Source: Citricoccus sp. WCRC_4 (lineage in GTDB: Bacteria > Actinomycetota > Actinomycetes > Actinomycetales > Micrococcaceae). From it: a DNA stretch of 32,752 bases. The DNA is taken from NCBI GenBank assembly GCA_026645375.1, contig JAPFFX010000389.1, positions 1-32,752 of the forward strand, given 5' to 3'. The position numbers and the translations under genes are program-made. Within the stretch, counting starts at the first letter, position 1, and each line of letters opens with the position of its first letter. Of the stretch, positions 24,939 through 32,752 are shown piece after piece. The notes beneath the pieces were generated by a model. It searched no databases and was not told the origin of the DNA. It worked only from the letters and a program-made list of their open reading frames with translations.

Positions 24939-26732
24939 ATGGCCCAGGCCTCCGATGCCCGAAGCGCCACGGACACGACCGGCAGGCGCCTGCGCCTGGG
25001 CATGGTCATCGCCCTGGTCCTTCTGGCGGTGCTGGCCCTGCGGCTGGTCCTCATCCAGGGGGTGGACGCCTCCGGCCACGCGCAGGACGCCATGAAGGAG
25101 CGGTTGCGCTCGGTGACGGTGTCGCCCGACCGCGGATCGATCCTGGATTCCCAGGGACGGGTGATGGCCGCCTCGGTGGCCCGCTACGACCTGGTGGCCG
25201 ACCAGCGCCTGGTGAAGGACTTCCGGCGCTGGGACGAGGAGAGCGCCTCGATGGTCGACGTGTCCCTGTCCGACTCACTCGACCGGCTCTCCGGGATCCT
25301 GGGCATGGATCGTGCCGAGCTCGAGGCCCGCATGGTCGGTGACCGGCCGTACAAGGTCGTATCCAAGGGGGTCACACCGGAGATCAAGGACCAGGCGCTG
25401 GACCTCGGCATCCCGGGCCTGCTGGCTGAACCCGTCACCGAGCGCACCTACCCCAACGGTTCGGTGGCCGGTTCGATCCTGGGCTTCGTCGGCGGTGACG
25501 GCACCCCGCTCGAGGGACTCGAGCTGAGCCAGGACGAACAGCTCTCCGGCGAACCCGGCAAGCGTACCTACGAGATCTCCGCCGACGGCGTGCGCATCCC
25601 GAACGCCGAGTTCTCCGAGGAACCCGCCGTCGACGGCCAGGACGTCAGGCTGACCATCGACCAGGACGTCCAGTGGTTCGCGCAGGAGGCGATCGCCGCG
25701 AAGACGGAGTCCTACGACGCACTGTGGGGCAACATCGTGGTGATGGACGCCAAGACGGGTGAATTGCTGGCCATGGCGGACTCCACCACGGTGGATCCCT
25801 CCGATCCGACTGCCACGGACAGCCTCTTCTGGCGGCCCACCGCACTGACCCAGTCCTACGAGCCCGGATCCACCGGCAAGGTCCCCACGTTCGCCACCGC
25901 GCTCGAGGTCGGCGGCGTGGAGCCGACCGACGCCTACGAGGTGCCCAACAAGCAGGAGTTCGACGGGCAGATCATCAACGACTCGATGCCCCACGACACC
26001 TACGAGATGACCACGGCCGGCATCTTCACCCGGTCCTACAACACCGGCACGGTCCAGGTGGCCCAGAGCGTCGACGACCGGACCCGCTACGAGTACATGA
26101 AGAAGCTCGGGATCGGCGAGCACCTGGACATCGGCCTGCCCGGCAGCAACAAGGGGATCCTGGTGCCGCCCGAGCAGTGGGACGGCCGCCAGCGGCTCAC
26201 CACGATGTTCGGCCAGGGATACACCCAGACCACCCTGCACATGGCGCAGGTCTTCCAGACCATCGCCAACGGCGGGGTCCGGCGGCATCCCCAGCTGATC
26301 GACGCCTACATCGATCCCGACGGCTCGGAACACGTGCAGCCGGACCCCGAGGGCACCCGGATCTACTCCGAGGAGACGGCCGAGGAGATGCTGCGGATGA
26401 TGGAGGGCGTCGTGCAGGTGGGGACCGCCGGACCGGCGAAGATCCCCGGCTACCGCGTGGGCGGCAAGACCGGTACGGGCGAGGCCGCCGGCGTCGGCGG
26501 TTACAACGGCTACACGACCTCCTTCACCGGCGTGGCCCCGCTGGACGATCCCCGGTTCGTCGTGGCCGTCTCCGTCCACCGCCCGCAGGGCAACTGGAAG
26601 AACTGGGAGGTCGAGGACACCGCCGCCGAGGTCCTGTCCTACCTGCTGAACCAGTACAGCGTCCCGCCCTCGGACGCCGAGCCGCAACACTACGATGTCT
26701 TCACCGACGAGCCCCAGAAACGACCCTGGTAG
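24939..26732 (+). CDS. ftsI: Class B penicillin-binding protein FtsI/PBP3
   Basis: PDRGSILDSQGRVMA, YEPGSTGKVPTFA (SxxK), RSYNTG (SxN), GGKTGTGE (KTG). Confidence 0.93.
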   Translation: MAQASDARSATDTTGRRLRLGMVIALVLLAVLALRLVLIQGVDASGHAQDAMKERLRSVTVSPDRGSILDSQGRVMAASVARYDLVADQRLVKDFRRWDEESASMVDVSLSDSLDRLSGILGMDRAELEARMVGDRPYKVVSKGVTPEIKDQALDLGIPGLLAEPVTERTYPNGSVAGSILGFVGGDGTPLEGLELSQDEQLSGEPGKRTYEISADGVRIPNAEFSEEPAVDGQDVRLTIDQDVQWFAQEAIAAKTESYDALWGNIVVMDAKTGELLAMADSTTVDPSDPTATDSLFWRPTALTQSYEPGSTGKVPTFATALEVGGVEPTDAYEVPNKQEFDGQIINDSMPHDTYEMTTAGIFTRSYNTGTVQVAQSVDDRTRYEYMKKLGIGEHLDIGLPGSNKGILVPPEQWDGRQRLTTMFGQGYTQTTLHMAQVFQTIANGGVRRHPQLIDAYIDPDGSEHVQPDPEGTRIYSEETAEEMLRMMEGVVQVGTAGPAKIPGYRVGGKTGTGEAAGVGGYNGYTTSFTGVAPLDDPRFVVAVSVHRPQGNWKNWEVEDTAAEVLSYLLNQYSVPPSDAEPQHYDVFTDEPQKRPW

Positions 26733-26739
26733 ACCCCGG

Positions 26740-28470
26740 ATGACCACACCACTGACTCCCGCCGCGCAGGACGCGGCCTTCCGTCCCGCCCAGACCGAGC
26801 CGATCCGCTGGGACGACCTGCTCGCCGGACTCGCTCGCGCGGGCCAGCCGGCCGACGTCGTCGGCAGCACCGCGGACCGTCCGGGCCCCACCGGCGTCAC
26901 CATGGACTCGCGGATGGTCCGCCCGGGCGACCTCTACGCCGGCGTCCCCGGGGCCTCCCGGCACGGCGCGGAGTTCGCCGGGACGGTCATCGCCGCCGGG
27001 GCGCGAGGCATCCTGACGGACCGAGAGGGCGCCAGGCTGTGCGCCGCCTCCTCCGCCGGCATCCCGGTGCTCATCGTGGAGGACGTGCGCGACGCCGTCG
27101 GGCCGGCTGCCGCGGCCGTGTACCGCAACATTGGGGCCGGGCCCCGGTTGTACGGGATCACGGGGACGAACGGCAAGACCACCACGAACTACTTCCTGAC
27201 GGCCCTGCTCGGCGCGCTGGGGGAGACCACCGGGATGATCGGGACGATCGAGATCCGGGCCGGTCGCCGGGTGGTGCCCAGCACCCTGACCACCCCGGAG
27301 TCCACCCAGTTGCACGCCCTGATGGCCCTGATGCGCCAGGAGGAGGTCTCCTCGGCGGTGATGGAGGTCTCCTCGCACTCCGTCAGCTACCGACGGATCT
27401 CAGGACTGCACTACGCGGTGGCCGGGTTCAGCAACCTCACGCAGGACCACCTGGACCTGCACGGTTCCATGGACGAGTACTTCCGGGCCAAGGGTGGCCT
27501 GTTCGACGCCGACCGCACGGACCGTGCCGTGATCACCCTCGACGGCGGACCGGACGCGCCCGACGCCGACGGCCAGACGTGGGGGACCAGGATGGCCGCC
27601 CACGCAGGCTGCCCGGTCGTGACCCTGGCCCTGGGACCCGCGGCCGACCATGGTGGACGCGCTCTGACCGGTGACTGGACCCTCACGGACCTCGTCGCCG
27701 AGAGCATGGGCCACCGGTTCACGCTGCGCCACGCCGCCTCGGGGCGGGACGTCACCGGTTCCACCGGGCTGCCCGGGCGGTTCAACGTCGCCAACGCCGC
27801 CCTGGCCGCCGTGATGGTGTTCGAGTCCCGGCCGCCGGAGGACTGGGACGAGATCGCCGCCGTGCTCGATGCGCCCGTGGGAGAGGGGCCGTTCGCCACG
27901 GCCGTGCCCGGGCGCATGGAGGTCGTCGGCCGGGCCCCGGACGCGATCGTCGACTTCGCCCACAACCCCGACGGCCTGGTCCGCGCCCTCGGATCGGTCC
28001 GCGAGGCACGCCGCGCCACCGGCAACGACGCCGGACGGACGATCCTGGTCTTCGGGGCCACCGGTGACCGGGACCGGGCCAAGCGCCCGGGCATGGGCCG
28101 GATCGCCGCTGAATGGGCCGACGTCGTGATCGTCACGGACGACGACCCGCACACCGAACCCCCGGCCGGGATCAGGACCGAGGTCCTGCGGGGGGTCCAC
28201 GAGGGCGTGCGCACCGCGGCCGCAGCCGGCCGCACCGTCCAGGTGCACGAGTCGGCGCCACGCCAGGACGCGATCGAGCTGGCCGTGTCCTTGGCCACAC
28301 CGGCCGACACCGTCCTGCTCGCCGGCCGCGGTCACGAGACCGTGCAGGACATGGACGGAGTGGACATCCCGCTCGACGATCGCGTCGAGCTGCGGGGCGC
28401 CCTGGCACGGCACGGCCACGGCCCCTCACCGGTTTCGCCCGGGCCTGCACGTAAAGTTGACGGGTCATGA
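26740..28470 (+). CDS. murE: UDP-MurNAc-tripeptide synthetase MurE
   Basis: GITGTNGKTTTNYFL, TTPESTQLHALM, EVSSHSV, NLTQDHLDLHGSM, DFAHNPDGL, LAGRGHE. Confidence 0.95.
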   Translation: MTTPLTPAAQDAAFRPAQTEPIRWDDLLAGLARAGQPADVVGSTADRPGPTGVTMDSRMVRPGDLYAGVPGASRHGAEFAGTVIAAGARGILTDREGARLCAASSAGIPVLIVEDVRDAVGPAAAAVYRNIGAGPRLYGITGTNGKTTTNYFLTALLGALGETTGMIGTIEIRAGRRVVPSTLTTPESTQLHALMALMRQEEVSSAVMEVSSHSVSYRRISGLHYAVAGFSNLTQDHLDLHGSMDEYFRAKGGLFDADRTDRAVITLDGGPDAPDADGQTWGTRMAAHAGCPVVTLALGPAADHGGRALTGDWTLTDLVAESMGHRFTLRHAASGRDVTGSTGLPGRFNVANAALAAVMVFESRPPEDWDEIAAVLDAPVGEGPFATAVPGRMEVVGRAPDAIVDFAHNPDGLVRALGSVREARRATGNDAGRTILVFGATGDRDRAKRPGMGRIAAEWADVVIVTDDDPHTEPPAGIRTEVLRGVHEGVRTAAAAGRTVQVHESAPRQDAIELAVSLATPADTVLLAGRGHETVQDMDGVDIPLDDRVELRGALARHGHGPSPVSPGPARKVDGS

Positions 28471-29981
28471 TCGAACTCACCGCCTCCGCCATCGCCGGGG
28501 CCACCGGGGGCGTCCTCACCGCCTCGGCGTCCCCTGACCTACTGGTCAGCGCAGCCACCACCGACTCCCGCGAGGTCTCTCCGGGGACCCTGTTCATCGC
28601 CAAGCCGGGTGAGCAGGCCGACGGGCACGACTTCATCCCGGCGGCCCGGTCCGCCGGGGCCACCCTCGTGCTCGCCGAGCGCGAGACCACGGACGCCGGG
28701 GGACAGGCCGACCCGGCCGTCATCGTCGACGACGTGGTCCTGGCCATGGGACGGCTGGCGTCGTACATCGTCGCCCGGATCCGGGAGCACTCGCCGACCA
28801 CGGTCATCGGCATCACCGGGTCGGCGGGCAAGACCACCACGAAGGACCTGCTGGCGAGCATCCTGGGCACCGACGGTCCCACCGTGGCGCCGCAGGGGTC
28901 CTACAACGGGGAGGTGGGCGTCCCACTGACCGTGTTCCGGGCCGGCCTGGACACCCGCTACCTGGTGGTCGAGATGGGTGCCGACGGAATCGGCAACATC
29001 GAGTACCTGGCGGACATGGTCGCGCCGGACATCGGCGTGGTCCTGATGGTCGGCAGCGCCCACGCCGGCAAGTTCGGCGGCGTGGAGAACATCGCCCGGA
29101 CCAAGGGCGAACTGGTGGAGGCGTTGCCGGCAGACGGCGTGGCCGTCCTGAACCGTGATGACGCCCGGGTGGCCGCGATGGTGGACCGGACCTCCGCCCG
29201 GCTGGCGTGGTTCTCCACCGAGGACGGCAGCTTCCCGCTCATCGACGCGGACGTGGCCGACGGTACCGCGGACTTCTCCGCCCTGGCCGCGAACCTGACC
29301 ACGACCGAGGGGCAGCACCCCGAGTTCGACCTGCAGCTGGGTGCGGGCACCGCGGCCGAGACCCATCACGTGGTCTCGGGACTGATCGGCCGGCACCACG
29401 CCACGAACATCGCAGCGGCCGCAGCGGCCGCCCATGCCGCCGGGCTGCCGGCCGACAGGATCGCCGCCGCCCTCGACGGGGCAGGAGCGAGGAGCCGCCG
29501 GCGGATGGAGCGCACCGATCGCCCGGACGGCGTGACGATCATCAATGACGCGTACAACGCCAACCCGGAGTCCATGCGGGCGGCGCTGAAGACGCTGGCC
29601 ATGATCGGACGTTCCACGGGACGCCGGACGTGGGCCGTGCTGGGGGAGATGCTCGAGCTGGGGGAGGCCCGGATCGCCGAGCACACCGCGATCGGCACGG
29701 CCGTGGTCCGGTTGAACATCGACCAGCTCGTGGTGGTCGGCCGCGGTGCGCGGCCGCTCTACACCTCCGCCGTCAACGAGGGGTCCTGGGGCGACGAGGT
29801 CGACTTCGCCGAGGACCTGGACGAGGCCGAGGAACTGCTCCGGCGCCGCCTGGCACCGGGGGACGTGGTGTTGTTCAAGTCCTCCAACGGCGCTGGCCTG
29901 GGGGACCTCGGGGATCGACTAGCATTGGCCCCGGCCAGCCCGGAACCGGGTGCCGGAAGCCGGAAGGAGCAGCGCCAGTGA
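28467..29981 (+). CDS. murF: UDP-MurNAc-pentapeptide synthetase MurF
   Basis: GITGSAGKTTTKDLLASIL, NGEVGVPLT, VEMGADGIGNI, INDAYNANPESMRAAL. Confidence 0.95.
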   Translation: MIELTASAIAGATGGVLTASASPDLLVSAATTDSREVSPGTLFIAKPGEQADGHDFIPAARSAGATLVLAERETTDAGGQADPAVIVDDVVLAMGRLASYIVARIREHSPTTVIGITGSAGKTTTKDLLASILGTDGPTVAPQGSYNGEVGVPLTVFRAGLDTRYLVVEMGADGIGNIEYLADMVAPDIGVVLMVGSAHAGKFGGVENIARTKGELVEALPADGVAVLNRDDARVAAMVDRTSARLAWFSTEDGSFPLIDADVADGTADFSALAANLTTTEGQHPEFDLQLGAGTAAETHHVVSGLIGRHHATNIAAAAAAAHAAGLPADRIAAALDGAGARSRRRMERTDRPDGVTIINDAYNANPESMRAALKTLAMIGRSTGRRTWAVLGEMLELGEARIAEHTAIGTAVVRLNIDQLVVVGRGARPLYTSAVNEGSWGDEVDFAEDLDEAEELLRRRLAPGDVVLFKSSNGAGLGDLGDRLALAPASPEPGAGSRKEQRQ

Positions 29982-31081
29982 TAGGCCTGTTGATCGGTGG
30001 TCTGCTCGGGCTGGTCCTGACGCTCGTGGGGACCCCCCTGTTCATCCGCTTCCTGGTCAGGAAGGGATACGGACAGTTCATCCGCGACGACGGACCGACC
30101 ACCCACAAGACCAAGCGCGGCACCCCGACCATGGGCGGGGCCGTGTTCGTGGTGGTGACCGTGGTGGCCTACTTCCTGACGCACTGGATCATGGGCGGCC
30201 TGGGACTGGAGAACGCCGGGCCGACCGCCTCGGCGATGATCCTGTTGTTCCTGATGGCCGGCATGGGACTGGTGGGGTTCCTGGACGACTTCAGCAAGAT
30301 CTCCAACCAGCGTTCCCTCGGACTGACGCCCTGGGCGAAGATCGTCCTGCAGGGCGTGGTGGGCACCGCCTTCGCCGTGCTCGCCCTGAACTTTCCGGAC
30401 GGGCGCGGGCTCACCCCCGCCTCGACGTCCATCTCCTTCGTGCGTGACCTGCCGATCGACCTGGCCTTCGCCGGCCCGGTCATGGGACTGATCCTGTTCG
30501 TGGTCTGGTCCAACCTGATCACCACGGCCACCACCAACGCGGTGAACCTGACCGACGGGCTGGACGGCCTGGCCACCGGCGCCACCGCCATGATCACCGC
30601 CGCCTACATGCTGATCACCATCTTCCAGTCCAACCAGGCGTGCTCCGCGTCCGGCGCGGCCGCGGGCTGCTACGAGGTCCGTGACCCGCTGGACCTGGCG
30701 ATGCTCGGGGCCATCCTCACCGGCTCGCTCATGGGCTTCCTGTGGTGGAACACCTCGCCGGCGAAGATCTTCATGGGGGACACGGGGTCGCTGGCCCTGG
30801 GCGGGGCCCTGGCCGGGTTCGCCATCCTGTCCCGCACCGAACTGCTCGTCATCGTCCTGGCCGGGCTGATGGTCCTCATCACCCTGTCCGTGATCATCCA
30901 GGTCGGCTACTTCAAGCTCTCCGGCGGCAAGCGCGTGTTCCTCATGGCCCCGCTGCAGCACCACTTCGAGCTCAAGGGCTGGGCGGAGGTCACGGTGGTC
31001 GTGCGGTTCTGGCTGATCGGCCTGCTCTGCGTGGCCCTCGGCGTGTCCCTCTTCTACGGCGAATGGGTGCTGGTCCGATGA
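29978..31081 (+). CDS. mraY: Phospho-N-acetylmuramoyl-pentapeptide-transferase
   Basis: GTG start overlapping the murF stop. DDGPTTHKTKRGTPTMGG, NAVNLTDGLDGLA, PLQHHFELKGW. Confidence 0.95.
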   Translation: MIGLLIGGLLGLVLTLVGTPLFIRFLVRKGYGQFIRDDGPTTHKTKRGTPTMGGAVFVVVTVVAYFLTHWIMGGLGLENAGPTASAMILLFLMAGMGLVGFLDDFSKISNQRSLGLTPWAKIVLQGVVGTAFAVLALNFPDGRGLTPASTSISFVRDLPIDLAFAGPVMGLILFVVWSNLITTATTNAVNLTDGLDGLATGATAMITAAYMLITIFQSNQACSASGAAAGCYEVRDPLDLAMLGAILTGSLMGFLWWNTSPAKIFMGDTGSLALGGALAGFAILSRTELLVIVLAGLMVLITLSVIIQVGYFKLSGGKRVFLMAPLQHHFELKGWAEVTVVVRFWLIGLLCVALGVSLFYGEWVLVR

Positions 31082-32610
31082 CGACCGGGAACGCTGCCAC
31101 CCATCCCCGGCTCGACGCCCTGACCACGTGGGACGCGGACTGGTCCGGGTTGCGGGTGGTCGTGGCCGGCCTCGGCCTGTCCGGGTTCTCCGCGGCCGAC
31201 ACCCTGGCCGAGCTCGGAGCCGACGTCGTGGTCGTGGACGGCCGGGACAGCCCGGAGAACCGTGCCCGGGCAGACACCCTGAGGATCGTGGGGGTCCGCG
31301 AGGTCCTGCTCGGCGAGGACCAGGCCCGGTTCCTTCCCGACGTCGGCGGGTCTTCCGCCGAGCTCGTGGTCACCTCCCCGGGATGGCGCCCGGACCAGCC
31401 GTTGCTGGCCGCGGCCGTGGACGCCGGCGTCCCGGTCTGGGGAGACGTCGAACTGGCTTGGCGGGTCCGCCAACGCGCCGGACGCAAGACGGCCGACTGG
31501 CTCGTGGTCACCGGCACCAACGGCAAGACCACCACGGTGGGCATGATGGAGTCCATGCTGCTGGCCGCCGGCCTGAGGGCGGTGGCCTGTGGCAACGTGG
31601 GCACCCCCATCCTGGACGCGATCCGCGATCCGGAGGGCTGGGACGTGATCGCCGTGGAGCTCTCCAGCTTCCAGCTGCACTGGACCCACCACATCGAGCC
31701 GGCCGCATCGGCCGTGCTGAACGTGGCCGAGGACCACGTGGACTGGCACGGGTCCTTCGAGGCGTACTGCGCGGACAAGGCCAGGATCTACGAGCACACC
31801 CGCGAGGCGTGCATCTTCAACGAGGCCCAGCCCGAGACCATGCGCATGGTCGAGCAGGCCGACGTCCAGGAGGGCTGCCGCGCGGTGTCCTTCACCACGG
31901 ACACGCCGGGACTGTCCATGCTCGGCGTGGTGGACGGCATCCTCGTGGACCGGGCCTTCCTGGACGAACGGGCCCATCAGGCCCTGGAACTCGGCCATGT
32001 CGAGGACCTCGGGCCGATCGCGCCCCGGCACCAGGTGGCCAACGCCCTGGCCGCAGCCGCGCTGGTGCGCGCCATCGGCGTGCCGCCGGAGGCCGTCCGG
32101 GACGGGCTGCGGTCCTACCGCCCCGGGGAGCACCGCATCCAGCTCGTGGCCAAGGCGGATGACGTGCTGTGGATCAACGACTCCAAGGCGACCAACCCCC
32201 ATGCGGCGGACGCCTCACTGGCCGCCTTCACCGACGTGGTCTGGATCGCCGGCGGACTGCCCAAGGGCGTGACCTACGACGAGCTGGTCTCCCGCCACGC
32301 CCACCGCCTGCGTGCCGTGGTGCTCATCGGGGCGGATCCCAGCGAACTGGCAGGTGCCTTACAGCGACACGCACCCGACGTCCCGGTCCTGTCGACGGCG
32401 GTACGCGACACTGGAGGGGATCCCTCGGACGGCCATCGGGCCATGGACGCCGCGGTCCGGGAGGCCGATGACGTGGCCCGGCCCGGAGACGTCGTGCTCA
32501 TGGCGCCCGCGGCGGCGTCCATGGACCAGTTCACGTCCTACGCAGACCGAGGGAACGCCTTCATCGACGCCGTCGCCCGCCTCATGGAACACAAGGGGCT
32601 GAGCAGCTAA
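31078..32610 (+). CDS. murD: UDP-N-acetylmuramoylalanine-D-glutamate ligase
   Basis: VVVAGLGLSGFSAADTLAELGADVVVVD, VTGTNGKTTTVGMMESML, CGNVGTPILDA, ELSSFQLHWT, LWINDSKATNPHAADASL. Confidence 0.95.
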   Translation: MTTGNAATHPRLDALTTWDADWSGLRVVVAGLGLSGFSAADTLAELGADVVVVDGRDSPENRARADTLRIVGVREVLLGEDQARFLPDVGGSSAELVVTSPGWRPDQPLLAAAVDAGVPVWGDVELAWRVRQRAGRKTADWLVVTGTNGKTTTVGMMESMLLAAGLRAVACGNVGTPILDAIRDPEGWDVIAVELSSFQLHWTHHIEPAASAVLNVAEDHVDWHGSFEAYCADKARIYEHTREACIFNEAQPETMRMVEQADVQEGCRAVSFTTDTPGLSMLGVVDGILVDRAFLDERAHQALELGHVEDLGPIAPRHQVANALAAAALVRAIGVPPEAVRDGLRSYRPGEHRIQLVAKADDVLWINDSKATNPHAADASLAAFTDVVWIAGGLPKGVTYDELVSRHAHRLRAVVLIGADPSELAGALQRHAPDVPVLSTAVRDTGGDPSDGHRAMDAAVREADDVARPGDVVLMAPAAASMDQFTSYADRGNAFIDAVARLMEHKGLSS

Positions 32611-32621
32611 GGAGCCCACCC

Positions 32622-32752
32622 ATGGTGACCACCCCCCAACGGCCCCTGCGCCGTACCCGGGGTCCCGCCAGGGGCCGGCGTCCCCGTCCGGCGACCGGCG
32701 CGGTCCCGTCCGTGTCCGGTGCCTCGTCCGCGCGCGCGGGCACCGGCCGCGC
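32622..32752 (+). CDS. ftsW: Partial 5' end of probable FtsW
   Basis: Open frame from ATG 32622 to the window end (MVTTPQRPLRRTRGPARGRRPRP...). The Arg/Pro-rich cytoplasmic N-terminus and position after murD support it; no diagnostic FtsW motif is visible yet. Confidence 0.6.
   Translation, partial: MVTTPQRPLRRTRGPARGRRPRPATGAVPSVSGASSARAGTGR

Noticed and set aside
32622-32752. Arg/Pro-rich ORF end as a novel basic peptide
   Set aside because: The window simply truncates a gene at the position expected for ftsW, whose actinobacterial N-termini are often basic and disordered.

Overview
High-GC actinobacterial chromosomal segment. It is probably Micrococcaceae-like, inferred from mycothiol reductase, class II DAHP synthase, PASTA kinase, Lys-type MurE motif and gene order. 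The left end (about 1-190) looks like an assembly artefact: an Illumina-adapter-like 11-mer, then a low-complexity inverted repeat, fused into a MerR (FtsR-like) gene that has lost its N-terminus. The rest is mostly conserved core: BFN nuclease, second MerR, orphan ParA, pyc, mtr, fadD15-like, ROK kinase, alpha/beta hydrolase, plsC, class II aroG, PASTA Ser/Thr kinase, LysM/SLT hydrolase, Rv2175c-like regulator, idsA-like prenyl synthase, dinB, DUF3040. The dcw cluster follows (mraZ-rsmH-ftsL-ftsI-murE-murF-mraY-murD-ftsW'). I found no CRISPR array, rRNA, tRNA, prophage, defence island or transposon. The most interesting signals are non-coding. (1) A 10-bp-phased GTGGRG operator overlaps the mraZ promoter. 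(2) A previously unexplained 3 x 23-bp tandem array lies about 150-230 bp upstream and carries the same 17-mer box in inverted orientation. (3) A compact divergent promoter sits between idsA and dinB, with mirror-image TAGGCT -10 elements that both start leaderless genes. (4) TANNNT-N6/7-start leaderless promoters recur across the window. (5) An MtrA-like GTAAC direct-repeat array precedes the LysM hydrolase.
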